This document shows positions 37,068 to 48,377 of a DNA stretch of 64,000 nucleotides, piece by piece; the first letter of the stretch is position 1, and each line of letters opens with the position of its first letter. The notes under the pieces were generated by a model that did no database searches, was not told the origin of the DNA, and was given only the letters and a program-made list of their open reading frames with translations. The DNA lies in the NCBI GenBank assembly GCA_021770095.1, contig JAETRQ010000005.1, positions 1 to 64,000 on the forward strand, written 5' to 3'. Source of the DNA: Eubacteriaceae bacterium (GTDB taxonomy: Bacteria > Bacillota > Clostridia > Oscillospirales > Acutalibacteraceae). Made by a program: the position numbers and the translations under genes.

Positions 37068-37757
37068 ATGACAAATTCAGAAATTTTAGAAAAAATCAAA
37101 GGCGGATTAATTGTTTCATGCCAGGCACTTGCAAGCGAGCCGCTTTATGACAGTTATATTATGGCGAAAATGGCATGGGCAGCATATCTTGGCGGTGCGG
37201 TCGGTATAAGATGCAATACGGTTGTGGATATAAAAGCCATTAAAGAAAAGGTTGATTTGCCTGTTATTGCAATCATAAAGCAGGATTATGATGACAGTGA
37301 AGTGTATATTACCCCGACAATGAAAGAAGTCGATGCATTGGCTGAAATCGGGTGTGAAATTATTGCGCTTGATGCTACGGACAGACCGAGACCAAATGGC
37401 GTTACATTTGAAGAATTTTTTACTGAGGTAAGAAAAAAATATCCGAATCAGTTATTTATGGCGGATACAAGCTGCTTTGAAGAAGGCAAAAAAGCGGAAG
37501 AACTCGGCTTTGACCTTATCGGAACAACCATGGCGGGATATACTCCGTATACCAAAGGAACATCTCTGCCTGATTTTAATCTTATGGAAAGATATGTGAA
37601 TGAACTCAGTACACCGGTCATTGCTGAGGGCGGAATCTGGTCACCTGATGAACTGAAGAAAGCAATGGACATCGGTGTGCATGCTGCGGTTGTCGGCACA
37701 GCGATTACAAGACCGATGGATATTACCAAACGATTTGTGAAAGCAATCTGTGAATAA
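37068..37757 (+). CDS. nanE: N-acetylmannosamine-6-phosphate 2-epimerase
   Basis: GGLIVSCQALASEPLYDSYIMAKMAWAAYLGGAVGIRCNTVVDI; IIALDATDRPRPNG. Confidence 0.93.
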   Translation: MTNSEILEKIKGGLIVSCQALASEPLYDSYIMAKMAWAAYLGGAVGIRCNTVVDIKAIKEKVDLPVIAIIKQDYDDSEVYITPTMKEVDALAEIGCEIIALDATDRPRPNGVTFEEFFTEVRKKYPNQLFMADTSCFEEGKKAEELGFDLIGTTMAGYTPYTKGTSLPDFNLMERYVNELSTPVIAEGGIWSPDELKKAMDIGVHAAVVGTAITRPMDITKRFVKAICE

Positions 37758-37866
37758 AAGTGAATACGTATTATCAGAGTGTATCTTTCCGATACGCTCT
37801 TTTTATTGTAAAACATGAATGATTATGGTATAATAACTTTAACTATTGTTAGATATGAGGTTGATT

Positions 37867-40464
37867 ATGAAACTACTTGTTATTGACGGAAACAGTATTG
37901 TAAACAGAGCTTTTTACGGTATCCGATTATTGACAACGAAAAACGGCGAATATACAAATGCGATTTATGGTTTTCTTAAAATTATGCTGAAGTTACAGGA
38001 TATATGCTCACCCGATGCGGTGGCAGTTGCATTTGATGTTCATGCACCGACTTTTCGCCATAATATGTATACAGAATATAAAGCAGGCAGACACGCCATG
38101 CCTGAAGAGCTCAGGGCGCAGATGCCTGTGCTTAAAGAACTGCTGAATGCTCTCGGTTATACAATCCTTGAACATGAGGGCTGGGAGGCTGATGATATTC
38201 TCGGAACACTCGCACAATGCTGTCGCAATAACGGGGATGAATGTTTTATTGCAACAGGTGACAGGGATTCACTTCAACTTGCACATGGCGGGGTAAAGGT
38301 TCTTCTTGCCCGTACAAAAATGGGACAGGCAGTTACGGATATATATGATGAAAATGTTATTATGGAAGAATACGGCGTAACTCCCGCAGAATTGATTCAG
38401 GTCAAAGCTTTGCAGGGTGACAGCAGTGATAATATTCCCGGCGTTGCAGGTGTCGGTGCAAAGACTGCTCTTGATTTAATCAGCCGTTTCCACACGCTTG
38501 ATTATATTTATGACAATCTGGATACGCTTGATATAAAAGCAGGTGTGAAAACAAAACTTGCCAATGATAAAGAAAAGGCATATCTCTCCCTTGATTTGGG
38601 ACGAATTCGTACAGATGCTCCTGTTGATTGTGATATTCGTTCTTACAGTAAAGACAGGGACAGTCAAAAAGCAGTTTCAATGTTTGTAAGACTTGAACTT
38701 TTTTCACTCATAGATAAATTTAATCTGAATCCCAATGATGCAACCGTCCAGGAAACTGAGCCTGAAAAAGTGAGAGAACTCAGTCGTCTGACTTGTGTGG
38801 ATGCGGATTATCTGCTTGATAAGGTCCGCGGTACAGACGCGTATTTTTATCCTAATATTATTGACGGAAGTATAACGGATTTGTATTTTGCCTTTGGCGA
38901 TGAAATTATTGTTATGCCGAGTGAGACACCTGAGTATTCTTATTTTGTCCGCAATTTTTTTGAAGATGAAAGTATAAAAAAGTATTCATATAACACAAAA
39001 GAGCTCCATCGTCTTGCCTGCAAATATGGTGTTGCATTCAAAAACGTATGCGGTGATTTAATGCTCAGTGCATATCTCCTCAGACCGAGTGATAACAACT
39101 ATGATGTTGAACATCTTTGTATGGAATACGGTGTAACTATACCTGAATTTTTAAACACGCTTGGTGAAAAAGACTTAACTGTTTCACTGGCAGCAGTAAT
39201 TAAGCCTCTTTTTGATAAAACAAGTAAACTTATTGATGATGCAGGCGAAACAGCACTTCTCACGGATATTGAACTGCCGCTTTCGGCAGTGCTGGCAAAA
39301 ATGGAATATGCCGGTTTTGAAGTTGACCGAAACGGTATTGAACAATTCGGTAAAACACTTGGTGAAAAAATCAGTGAACTGACCAAGTCAATTTATGACA
39401 GTGTCGGTTATGAATTTAATATCAATTCGCCAAAGCAGTTGGGTGTTGCTTTGTTTGAAGATCTCGGTTTGCCATGCAAAAAAAAGACAAAGACAGGTTA
39501 TTCAACAAATGCAGAGGTGCTTGAGGGACTGATTAATGCGCATCCTGCAATATCACAAATCCTCGAATATCGTTCGCTGTCAAAACTCAAATCCACCTAT
39601 TGTGACGGATTGCTCAAAGTGATTGAAGATGACGGAAGAATTCATACCCGTTTCAATCAGGTTGAAACCCGAACCGGACGAATTTCTTCACTTGAACCTA
39701 ATTTGCAGAATATACCTATCCGTACTGAACTCGGCAGAGAAATGCGCAAGTTTTTTGTTGCAGGAGACGGTAAAAAACTTGTTGATGTCGATTACAGCCA
39801 GATTGAACTGCGTGTGCTCAGTGACCTTGCAGACGATAAAACCATGATTAATGCCTTCAATCATAATGACGATATTCATACCATAACCGCATCTCAGGTG
39901 TTCAATCTGCCTGTTGAAATGGTAACGCCGCAGATGCGCAGCAGGGCAAAGGCGGTCAATTTCGGTATCGTTTACGGCATCGGTGCATTCTCGCTTGCCA
40001 AGGATATTGGCGTTACGAACAAAGAAGCAAAGCAGTATATTGATAATTATCTTGCAACATACAGCGGTGTTGATGCATATATGAAAAAAATGATTGAAGT
40101 TGCAAAGGATAAAGGATACAGCGAAACACTTTTCCACAGAAAAAGATATTTGCCCGAACTTGCCTCATCAAATCATATGATGCGTGCTTTCGGTGAGCGT
40201 GTGGCAAGGAATATGCCGATTCAGGGTACTGCTGCCGATATAATCAAAATTGCAATGGTCAAAGTTGATAAACGGCTCAAAGAAGAAAATATGCAGTCTC
40301 ATCTGATTCTTCAGGTTCACGATGAATTGATTGTTGAAGCACCTGAAAATGAGGCTGAAAAAGCACTTGCTATTGTAACTGAAGAAATGGAAAATGCCTG
40401 CAAAATGAAAGTCCTTCTGCGTGCAGACGGTAAAATCGGCAGTACATGGTACGATGCCCATTAA
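37867..40464 (+). CDS. polA: DNA polymerase I
   Basis: VDYSQIELRVLSDLADD, RSRAKAVNFGIVYGIGAFSLAKD, LILQVHDELIVEAP; N-term 5'-3' exonuclease. Confidence 0.97.
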   Translation: MKLLVIDGNSIVNRAFYGIRLLTTKNGEYTNAIYGFLKIMLKLQDICSPDAVAVAFDVHAPTFRHNMYTEYKAGRHAMPEELRAQMPVLKELLNALGYTILEHEGWEADDILGTLAQCCRNNGDECFIATGDRDSLQLAHGGVKVLLARTKMGQAVTDIYDENVIMEEYGVTPAELIQVKALQGDSSDNIPGVAGVGAKTALDLISRFHTLDYIYDNLDTLDIKAGVKTKLANDKEKAYLSLDLGRIRTDAPVDCDIRSYSKDRDSQKAVSMFVRLELFSLIDKFNLNPNDATVQETEPEKVRELSRLTCVDADYLLDKVRGTDAYFYPNIIDGSITDLYFAFGDEIIVMPSETPEYSYFVRNFFEDESIKKYSYNTKELHRLACKYGVAFKNVCGDLMLSAYLLRPSDNNYDVEHLCMEYGVTIPEFLNTLGEKDLTVSLAAVIKPLFDKTSKLIDDAGETALLTDIELPLSAVLAKMEYAGFEVDRNGIEQFGKTLGEKISELTKSIYDSVGYEFNINSPKQLGVALFEDLGLPCKKKTKTGYSTNAEVLEGLINAHPAISQILEYRSLSKLKSTYCDGLLKVIEDDGRIHTRFNQVETRTGRISSLEPNLQNIPIRTELGREMRKFFVAGDGKKLVDVDYSQIELRVLSDLADDKTMINAFNHNDDIHTITASQVFNLPVEMVTPQMRSRAKAVNFGIVYGIGAFSLAKDIGVTNKEAKQYIDNYLATYSGVDAYMKKMIEVAKDKGYSETLFHRKRYLPELASSNHMMRAFGERVARNMPIQGTAADIIKIAMVKVDKRLKEENMQSHLILQVHDELIVEAPENEAEKALAIVTEEMENACKMKVLLRADGKIGSTWYDAH

Positions 40465-40523
40465 TTTATAAGGTGTTGCCATTCCCTATGATTGTTTGAC
40501 TAACCAAAAACGGAAAATAAGAT

Positions 40524-40955
40524 ATGAACATTAAAATTCTAAAAGCAACAAAAGATAATATAACAGACATTGCAGGGATTGAAAAATCTTGTTTTTCAAT
40601 CCCGTGGACGGAGAAAAGCATAGGAGACTCCATATCCGGCGGCAATACTTTTTTTAATATTGCATATATTGACGGCGAACCTGCGGGGTATATGAGTATG
40701 CAGGTTATACTCGGTGAAGGTGATATTATGCGTGTTGCTGTTTTGCCGCAGTACAGACGCCATGGTATTGCAAAACGATTGCTTGATGATTGTTTTTCTT
40801 CAAATACGCTTGATGTGGTTTTTCTTGATGTAAGGGAAAATAATATCCCTGCCATAAAACTTTATCAATCTTTTGATTTCAAAAGTATAGACATTCGCAA
40901 AAACTATTACTCTAACCCCACAGAAAATGCTGTGATGATGAAAAAGGAATTTTGA
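40524..40955 (+). CDS. rimI: Ribosomal-protein-alanine N-acetyltransferase
   Basis: IMRVAVLPQYRRHGIAKRLLDDCF; LDVRENNIPAIKLYQSFDFKSIDIRKNYY. Confidence 0.9.
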   Translation: MNIKILKATKDNITDIAGIEKSCFSIPWTEKSIGDSISGGNTFFNIAYIDGEPAGYMSMQVILGEGDIMRVAVLPQYRRHGIAKRLLDDCFSSNTLDVVFLDVRENNIPAIKLYQSFDFKSIDIRKNYYSNPTENAVMMKKEF

Positions 40956-40956
40956 T

Positions 40957-42312
40957 ATGCGTAAACGAAAACAAGATAGTGACAGAGTAGCAAATATTGA
41001 ATCTGTTAAAATAACTTTTGTTCATTTCTTTAATGATTATTATAACAATCACAGAGAAATTAAAAATGTCAGTTATAAAGAAATGGAAAATAACCAAGGC
41101 TATTGCGCCGTGCTTGAATATAAAAATTTTACGCAATATGTCAACTATTTTTCTGATTACTTTTCATTTGACAAAGCAGTTGTTAACAGTTGCTTTTTAT
41201 TTCATTTAAACAAACCTTTTATATGTAATTTTGATGATGTGCTTGATTTGGTTGACAGCGATGATTTGTCTTTTTATACATATTCAAATTGTTTTAAAGA
41301 CGATGCTGTTTTATCTGCAATAAGCAATATTATGTCTGCTACTGAAAAACACAGACCGCATCTCTATAGTATTGCGAGTTCTGATTTTTTAAAGAAGAAA
41401 TATATTAAGGCAAATTTCAGCGAAGATGAAGAATGGATAGCTTGTGTAGAAGATAATGTGGATGCTGTATATTTTTCTTACAAAATAAATGGTGATGCAG
41501 ATGATTATTACACTTACTTAAAAAAAGAATTGGCAAAACAGTACAGAAAAAACCAACTTGATACTATGTATGAAAAGCGTGCGTACCGTGTGCTTAATCA
41601 TCTGACCAAATCTGACATCAAAAAACTTGAAAAAGATATTGAATCAGCAAATAAAATGTCTAAAAAAGACAAATTCCTGATGTATTTGCCTTTGCTCATT
41701 AATGCGGTGTTATTCCTGTTTTTGTTCGCTGTTATCGGATATAAACTGGATGAACAGGTATTTGCCGACTGTGTCGGTGCAAATCATCTGAAATCCGCTT
41801 TTGGATTCGGTATTGCAGGTGTTTGGGTGTCTCTGGCGGTTTCACTTTTATTGCCGAATTCCATTTATAAGTGGATAGTAAAAAAAGAAAATTATGATTC
41901 GTTTATCCGTATGGTAAAAGCACAGGATCTTCAAGTGAAGAAAATTTATAGGACACTCATTTATGCCTTTCTTATTTTGGCTTGTTTGGCGGCTGCACTG
42001 TTCTTTATTTTCGTTTTTTGCTTTAACGGAATTGTCTTTAATGATGACGCAATCGTTTATAAAGAATATGCTTTTTCCGAACAACAAATTTATTCTTTTG
42101 AAGATACCGATATTGCCGTTGTTGAGGGCTCATATGACAGTGACGGCTGGTACGCCGAATATGATGAAACTGCATATGCTTTTTGCTTGGACGGAGAATG
42201 GGTGGAATACGGCGTGCCGGCAGATGAACCGTCAGGCAGCATGATTCAGGAAAATATAGAAAAATATAATAAATCAGTCAGGATTTATCAATCCATCGGA
42301 GATATTGAATAA
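40957..42312 (+). CDS. Hypothetical membrane protein
   Basis: 451-aa ORF with three hydrophobic segments in the C-terminal half. Confidence 0.65.
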   Translation: MRKRKQDSDRVANIESVKITFVHFFNDYYNNHREIKNVSYKEMENNQGYCAVLEYKNFTQYVNYFSDYFSFDKAVVNSCFLFHLNKPFICNFDDVLDLVDSDDLSFYTYSNCFKDDAVLSAISNIMSATEKHRPHLYSIASSDFLKKKYIKANFSEDEEWIACVEDNVDAVYFSYKINGDADDYYTYLKKELAKQYRKNQLDTMYEKRAYRVLNHLTKSDIKKLEKDIESANKMSKKDKFLMYLPLLINAVLFLFLFAVIGYKLDEQVFADCVGANHLKSAFGFGIAGVWVSLAVSLLLPNSIYKWIVKKENYDSFIRMVKAQDLQVKKIYRTLIYAFLILACLAAALFFIFVFCFNGIVFNDDAIVYKEYAFSEQQIYSFEDTDIAVVEGSYDSDGWYAEYDETAYAFCLDGEWVEYGVPADEPSGSMIQENIEKYNKSVRIYQSIGDIE

Positions 42313-42386
42313 ATGTTATTGTTGAAGATATGGACAGGCAGTCAAGAGGTTTGCAGGGTTAATTATTTTTTTAAAGAGGATAGGAA

Positions 42387-43406
42387 ATGAAAATTTTAGG
42401 AATTGAGTCCTCCTGTGACGAAACTGCGGCAGCGGTTGTTGAGGACGGACGAAAAGTTTTATCAAATATAATAGCAACTTCACTTGAAGAACATAAACTG
42501 TATGGCGGAGTTGTGCCTGAAATTGCATCAAGGCGTCATGCTGAGAGTATCAGCGGTGTGGTTAAAGAAGCACTTGAACAATCCGGATGCACAATGGATG
42601 ACATAGATGCGATTGCAGTTACATATGCACCGGGTCTTATCGGTGCACTGCTTGTAGGTGTTAATTTTGCAAAAGGACTTGCATTGGCTACAGATACACC
42701 GCTTGTGCCTGTCCATCATATCAGGGGGCATATTGCCTCAAATTATATTTCAGGTGATGTTGAACCGCCTTTCCTTTGTCTGATTGTAAGCGGCGGTCAT
42801 TCACATATAGTTGCTGTTCATTCTTATACGGATTTTGAAATTATCGGCAAAACACGTGATGATGCAGCGGGAGAAGCACTGGATAAGGCAGGCAGAACAA
42901 TGGGGCTTGAATACCCCGGTGGTGTGAGTATTGACAAAATAAGCAAACAGGGTGACGAAAATGCGTTTAAGTTTCCTAAACCCAAAGTGAGCGGAAGTCC
43001 GTATGATTTTTCTTTCAGCGGTTTAAAAACTTCAGTAATCAATACCGTTCACAATGCACAGCAGAAGAGTGAGAATATAAATACGGCGGACCTTGCGGCA
43101 TCGTTCCAAAAGAGCGTGGTTGATTGCCTTGTTACAAATCTTGAAAAAGTTGCACTGGATAAGAATTTTAATAAAATAGTTATAGCAGGCGGAGTTTCTG
43201 CCAATTCTAAACTGAGGGAGCAAGTTCGGATTTTATGTCAAAAACACAATTGGCGTTTGTATCTTCCGCAGTTGAAGTACTGCGGTGATAATGCGGCGAT
43301 GATTGCTTCGCAAGGCTACTATGAGTTCATAAACGGCACAAGGTGTAATGAAAATCTCAATGCATATGCTACTATGCCTATTGACAAGAATTACAAAACT
43401 ATTTAA
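42387..43406 (+). CDS. tsaD: tRNA N6-adenosine threonylcarbamoyltransferase
   Basis: MKILGIESSCDETAAAVVEDGRKVLSNIIATSLEEHKLYGGVVPEIASRRHAE. Confidence 0.97.
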   Translation: MKILGIESSCDETAAAVVEDGRKVLSNIIATSLEEHKLYGGVVPEIASRRHAESISGVVKEALEQSGCTMDDIDAIAVTYAPGLIGALLVGVNFAKGLALATDTPLVPVHHIRGHIASNYISGDVEPPFLCLIVSGGHSHIVAVHSYTDFEIIGKTRDDAAGEALDKAGRTMGLEYPGGVSIDKISKQGDENAFKFPKPKVSGSPYDFSFSGLKTSVINTVHNAQQKSENINTADLAASFQKSVVDCLVTNLEKVALDKNFNKIVIAGGVSANSKLREQVRILCQKHNWRLYLPQLKYCGDNAAMIASQGYYEFINGTRCNENLNAYATMPIDKNYKTI

Positions 43407-43559
43407 TTACTTATTGTCTTATTGTTACATTTTAATGAATTTTCTTTGCTGCTATTGAATTTTTGTAATTTTTTGCTATAATTACTAATGAAATTACGTT
43501 GGGTAGTTTTATCATTTGTTATTACAAATTATATAAACCATATAAAGGAGAATACAATA

Positions 43560-45341
43560 ATGCAAACAAATCTTACATCAAATAAGTCATTACTTGCATG
43601 GCTTGATGAAAAAGTAGAACTCCTCAAACCATCAGAGATTGTATGGATTGACGGCTCAAAGGAACAGATTGATGCTCTCAAGGCTGAAGCTGTTGAAACA
43701 GGTGAAATGATTAAACTTAATGAAGATCTTCTTCCTGACTGCTATCTTCACAGAACAGCAGAAAATGACGTTGCTCGTGTAGAAGACAGAACCCTCATCT
43801 GTACAAAGAATGAGAAAGATGCAGGTCCTACAAACCATTGGATGGATCCTGAAAAATGCTACAAAATGCTTTATGATATTGCTGCAGGTTCATATGAAGG
43901 CAGAACAATGTATATCATTCCTTATTCAATGGGTCCTGTTGGTTCACCTCTTTCAAAGATTGGTGTTGAAATCACTGACTCAATCTATGTTGTTCTTAAC
44001 ATGAACATTATGACAAGAGTCGGCAAGGCTGTTCTTGACGTTCTTGGTGACAGCGATGACTGGGTTCGCGGTATGCATTGTAAATGTAATGTTGACCCTG
44101 AAAACAGATGGATTTGCCAGTTCCCTGAAGATAACACAATCATTTCTGTTAACTCTGCATACGGCGGTAATGTTCTTCTCGGTAAAAAGTGCTTTGCTCT
44201 GCGTATAGCATCTTATCTTGGTAAGAACGAAGGCTGGCAGGCAGAACATATGCTTATTCTCGGTCTTGAAAAACCAAACGGAGAAACAAAATATATCTGT
44301 GCTGCATTCCCGTCAGCTTGCGGTAAAACAAATCTTGCAATGCTTATTCCGCCGGAAGGCTATCAGAGAAAAGGCTACAAAGTATGGTGTGTTGGTGACG
44401 ATATTTCTTGGATCAGAAAAGGTCCTGACGGACGTCTTTATGCTATCAACCCTGAAAACGGTTTCTTCGGTGTTGCACCCGGTACAAATATGAAGTCAAA
44501 TCCAAATGCTCTTAAGTCAACAATGAAGGGCACAATCTTCACAAATGTATGCCATAATCTTGACAACAATACAGTTTGGTGGGAAGGTCTTGACAAGAAT
44601 CCGCCAACAAATGCAATTGACTGGAAGGGCAATCCTTGGAATGGTGCAGAAAGTGAAGAAAAGGGTGCTCATCCAAACTCAAGATTCACATCTCCTGCTG
44701 TTAACTGTCCTTGTATTTCAAGTGAATTTGAAAATCCACAGGGTGTTCCGATTTCTGCAATCGTATTCGGCGGACGCCGTGCAAAACTTACTCCGCTTGT
44801 ATATCAGTCAAAGGATTGGAATCACGGTGTATTCGTAGGTTCAATTATGGGTTCAGAGACTACTGCTGCTGCAACAGGTGCAGTTGGTGTTGTTCGCCGT
44901 GACCCAATGGCTATGCTCCCATTCTGCGGTTACAATATGGGTGACTATTGGAAGCACTGGATTGAAATCGGTGAAACTCTTGATCCTGAAAAGGCTCCTA
45001 AGATTTTCAACGTTAACTGGTTCAGAAAAGACGATGAAGGTAACTTCCTCTGGCCTGGATTTGGTGACAATATGCGTGTTCTTGACTGGATTATCGACCG
45101 TTGCGACGGTAAGGTAGATGCTCAGAAAACTGCAATCGGTTACCTCCCATATGCTAAGGATATTAACCTTGAAGGTCTTGATATGACTGTTGAGGAACTT
45201 GACAATATTCTTGATGTTGATAAGGATGCATGGGAAGAAGAACTCAAAGGTGTTGAAGAACTTTATGCTAAGTTCGGCGATACTCTTCCTGAAGAACTCG
45301 CAGCAGAACTTGCAGAAGTTAAGGCTGACCTTAATAAATAA
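43560..45341 (+). CDS. pckG: Phosphoenolpyruvate carboxykinase (GTP)
   Basis: FPSACGKTNLAMLIPPEG, PISAIVFGGRRAKLTPLVYQSKDWNHGVFVGSIMGSETTAAATG. Confidence 0.96.
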   Translation: MQTNLTSNKSLLAWLDEKVELLKPSEIVWIDGSKEQIDALKAEAVETGEMIKLNEDLLPDCYLHRTAENDVARVEDRTLICTKNEKDAGPTNHWMDPEKCYKMLYDIAAGSYEGRTMYIIPYSMGPVGSPLSKIGVEITDSIYVVLNMNIMTRVGKAVLDVLGDSDDWVRGMHCKCNVDPENRWICQFPEDNTIISVNSAYGGNVLLGKKCFALRIASYLGKNEGWQAEHMLILGLEKPNGETKYICAAFPSACGKTNLAMLIPPEGYQRKGYKVWCVGDDISWIRKGPDGRLYAINPENGFFGVAPGTNMKSNPNALKSTMKGTIFTNVCHNLDNNTVWWEGLDKNPPTNAIDWKGNPWNGAESEEKGAHPNSRFTSPAVNCPCISSEFENPQGVPISAIVFGGRRAKLTPLVYQSKDWNHGVFVGSIMGSETTAAATGAVGVVRRDPMAMLPFCGYNMGDYWKHWIEIGETLDPEKAPKIFNVNWFRKDDEGNFLWPGFGDNMRVLDWIIDRCDGKVDAQKTAIGYLPYAKDINLEGLDMTVEELDNILDVDKDAWEEELKGVEELYAKFGDTLPEELAAELAEVKADLNK

Positions 45342-45511
45342 TTCTGTATTCTCAGTTTAATAATTACAGAGCCATCGGATTACCGATGGCTTTTTGTTTA
45401 TCCGCTTTGGCTGATAAGAGTTTTGTATTATAATTATATTATTAATAATTATTGCATTTTATCGGTATTTTTGTTAATATTCTTATTAGAAAAACAAAAG
45501 GACGATTCAAA

Positions 45512-46783
45512 ATGTTTGTTGATATTGCAAAGATAAAAATTAAAGCAGGTGACGGCGGTGACGGTGCGGTTGCATTTCACCGTGAAAAGTATGTTGCAGC
45601 AGGCGGACCGGATGGCGGTGACGGCGGAAAAGGCGGCGATGTTGTTTTTGTTGTTGATGACAATTTGGCAACACTTGCGGATTTCAGATATAAGCGTAAA
45701 TATGCCGCCAAAAAAGGAGAAAACGGCAGAGGCTCACGTCAGTATGGTAAAAAAGCACCTGACCTTGAAATAAAAGTTCCGAGAGGCACTCTGATTCGTG
45801 AAGTCAATTCAGGCGCAGTTATGGCTGATATGAGCAAGACTGACCGATTTGTTGCTGCAAAAGGCGGAAAAGGCGGATGGGGCAATATTCATTTTGCTAC
45901 CCCGACACGCCAGGTCCCTCGTTTTGCCAAACCCGGTATGCCCGGTGAAGAATGGGATGTTTCGCTTGAACTCAAATTGCTTGCGGATGTTGGTCTGCTT
46001 GGCTATCCGAGCGTTGGTAAGTCCAGCCTTATTTCCGTAGTAAGTCAGGCGAAACCTAAGATTGCCGATTATCATTTTACTACCCTTGTGCCTAATCTTG
46101 GCGTGGTTTCCATGGGCGAAGGCAATTCTTTTGTAATTGCAGATATACCCGGTTTGATTGAAGGTGCAAGTGAGGGTATCGGACTCGGTCACGAGTTTTT
46201 GCGCCATGTTGAAAGATGCAGGCTCCTTGTCCATATTGTTGATGTAAGCGGTCATGAGGGCAGAAATCCGATTGAAGATTTTGAAAAAATCAATGCAGAA
46301 CTTGTTAAATTCAATCCGGAACTTGCAAACAGACCTCAGATTGTTGCGGGTAATAAGATTGATATGGCAGAACCTGAGCAGATAGAAGAATTGAAAAACT
46401 ATGTTGAGTCAAAGGGATATGCATATTTCTCTATCTGTGCACCTATTCTTGAGGGTACTCAGGAACTGATGAATGCTGTTTGGAATAAACTTCAGACCCT
46501 GCCTCCAATCAAGGAATATGAGGCGGAGGAAATACCGCTTGATGCATTCGTCAAAGAAGACAGCGGATTTAAGATTACGGTTGAAGATGATAATTATTAT
46601 ATTGTTGAGGCTGCATGGTTCCCGAAAGTGCTTAAGGGTATTGACGTTGAAGATTATGAGGCTCTCCAATATATGCAGCGTGTTCTTGAAAAAAGCGGCG
46701 TTTTTGCCGCATTGCGGGAAAAAGGAATTCAGGAAGGCGATATCGTCTCAATTTATGATATTGAATTTGAGTATGTACCTTAA
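45512..46783 (+). CDS. obgE: GTPase ObgE
   Basis: MFVDIAKIKIKAGDGGDGAVAFHREKYVAAGGPDGGDGGKGGDVVFVVD; GYPSVGKSSLIS. Confidence 0.97.
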   Translation: MFVDIAKIKIKAGDGGDGAVAFHREKYVAAGGPDGGDGGKGGDVVFVVDDNLATLADFRYKRKYAAKKGENGRGSRQYGKKAPDLEIKVPRGTLIREVNSGAVMADMSKTDRFVAAKGGKGGWGNIHFATPTRQVPRFAKPGMPGEEWDVSLELKLLADVGLLGYPSVGKSSLISVVSQAKPKIADYHFTTLVPNLGVVSMGEGNSFVIADIPGLIEGASEGIGLGHEFLRHVERCRLLVHIVDVSGHEGRNPIEDFEKINAELVKFNPELANRPQIVAGNKIDMAEPEQIEELKNYVESKGYAYFSICAPILEGTQELMNAVWNKLQTLPPIKEYEAEEIPLDAFVKEDSGFKITVEDDNYYIVEAAWFPKVLKGIDVEDYEALQYMQRVLEKSGVFAALREKGIQEGDIVSIYDIEFEYVP

Positions 46784-46803
46784 ATATAATTTGTTTAACT
46801 AAG

Positions 46804-47865
46804 GTGAATGGTATGAAAAAGAATACGAATAAATGGCTGATTGCATTCTCATTTGTATTTTATATCTTTGCAATCGTACTTATGATAGTCGGTTCGTTTA
46901 AGGATTTACAGATAACAGTCAGTTTGTATAATCCTGAAAATTTATTTGCACAGCTTTTTGAAAACTTCAGTGTTTTTGTATATTGGGCTATATGGGGACC
47001 GGCGTTCACAATCATTTTTCTCTGCAGGCGGGATTTGAATGAAAGTCTTGCGGTAATCCATAAAATTATCCCTGCAATAAAGCCAATCAAAAATACAGAG
47101 CATAAAGCATATAAAATTTTCAATATATTTCTGAAGATAATTACAACAGCCGGCTTTTTTGTTCTTGCAGTAATCGGATGGAAAAAGTTGATTGAAAATG
47201 TGCTGAAAAATATTCTTCTTATGGCGGATAAGGATAATATGTCACAGACTTTTTATTTTATTGTCAGTGCAGTTTGTGCAGTAATTGCTATTTTGATTTG
47301 CAGTAAAATTGATAAAACAAAACGCAGAAAAATTGAAGCACTTGCGCTGGCAGGTGTACTGTTTGGCATTTTTATTAAAATCATTGAGGAACTCAAGCCG
47401 ATAACCAGCCGTGTCCGTGTCAGAGAAATGATTGCGTATTCAAACGGTTTTTTGAATGAAGAAGGAATGAGTGAAGGCAGATATTCCCCGCTCACCAAAG
47501 CAATGGCGGACAGTACTGATTTTTCAGCCTATACACCTTGGTACAAAATCGGTGATGATATGGGTATTTATAACCGTGCAGATTCATTTCCAAGCGGTCA
47601 TACTTCTTGCTCCTGTGCATCCTTTTTGCTCTGTCTTGTTACACTTACATATGATAAGTTGAAAAAGTTTGCACCTCTTGCATGGATTGTTTCATTTGCT
47701 TATGTGCTTACTGTAGGATTTTCAAGGATGATTGCAGGTGCGCATTATCTGACAGATGTTGCAGGGGCGGCAATCATTGCTTATTCATTCTTTTTGATTG
47801 TGTATAAACTTTATTGCTCTTTTACTGAAAAAGGTGTTATCGGTGAAAGACTGAATTGCCGTTAA
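46804..47865 (+). CDS. PAP2-family phosphatase, membrane-bound
   Basis: DSFPSGHTSCSCASF and FSRMIAGAHYLTDVAGAAIIAY. Confidence 0.87.
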   Translation: MNGMKKNTNKWLIAFSFVFYIFAIVLMIVGSFKDLQITVSLYNPENLFAQLFENFSVFVYWAIWGPAFTIIFLCRRDLNESLAVIHKIIPAIKPIKNTEHKAYKIFNIFLKIITTAGFFVLAVIGWKKLIENVLKNILLMADKDNMSQTFYFIVSAVCAVIAILICSKIDKTKRRKIEALALAGVLFGIFIKIIEELKPITSRVRVREMIAYSNGFLNEEGMSEGRYSPLTKAMADSTDFSAYTPWYKIGDDMGIYNRADSFPSGHTSCSCASFLLCLVTLTYDKLKKFAPLAWIVSFAYVLTVGFSRMIAGAHYLTDVAGAAIIAYSFFLIVYKLYCSFTEKGVIGERLNCR

Positions 47866-48263
47866 TGGAGGATATTTTGAGATTTGTTGATAAAGAAGTT
47901 AATCCCAAACAACTGAGTCCGCTCAATCTCGCATTCATAGGGGATTGTGTTTATGAAATGCTTGTGCGTGAAACTTTGGTGCTGGATGCAAACAGACCTG
48001 TTAACGATTTGCACAGAGAAAGTGTCAAATATGTTTCTGCCAAGGCACAGACGCTTGCATTTGAAAAGATAAAAGATATGCTTACAGAAGAGGAAATGTC
48101 TGTATTTAAACGCGGACGCAATGCCAAAGTCGGTCACTCGCCGAAAAGTTCAACAGAAGGTGAGTATCATTGTGCTACCGGAGTGGAGGCTCTTTTTGGC
48201 TATTTGTACCTGAAAGAGGAGACGGACAGAATAAAAGAATTGTTTTCTGCAATTAATACTTGA
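47856..48263 (+). CDS. mrnC: Mini-ribonuclease 3
   Basis: LNLAFIGDCVYEMLVRETLV, RGRNAKVGHSPKSSTEGEYHCATGVEALFGYLYL. Confidence 0.93.
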   Translation: MPLMEDILRFVDKEVNPKQLSPLNLAFIGDCVYEMLVRETLVLDANRPVNDLHRESVKYVSAKAQTLAFEKIKDMLTEEEMSVFKRGRNAKVGHSPKSSTEGEYHCATGVEALFGYLYLKEETDRIKELFSAINT

Positions 48264-48301
48264 CAATATCGATTTGTTGTTATATAATTAATGACGCTGA
48301 C

Positions 48302-48377
48302 GGGAGCATAGCTCAGCTGGGAGAGCATCTGCCTTACAAGCAGAGGGTCACAGGTTCGAGACCTGTTGTTCCCACCA
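48302..48377 (+). tRNA. tRNA-Val(TAC)
   Basis: GGGAGCA/TGTTCCC acceptor, TCTGC-CTTACAA-GCAGA anticodon arm, ACAGG-TTCGAGA-CCTGT T-arm, encoded CCA. Confidence 0.95.

Noticed and set aside
40957-42312. Hypothetical membrane protein after rimI as a novel system
   Set aside because: Isolated ORF in a housekeeping region with no partner genes or recognisable motifs.
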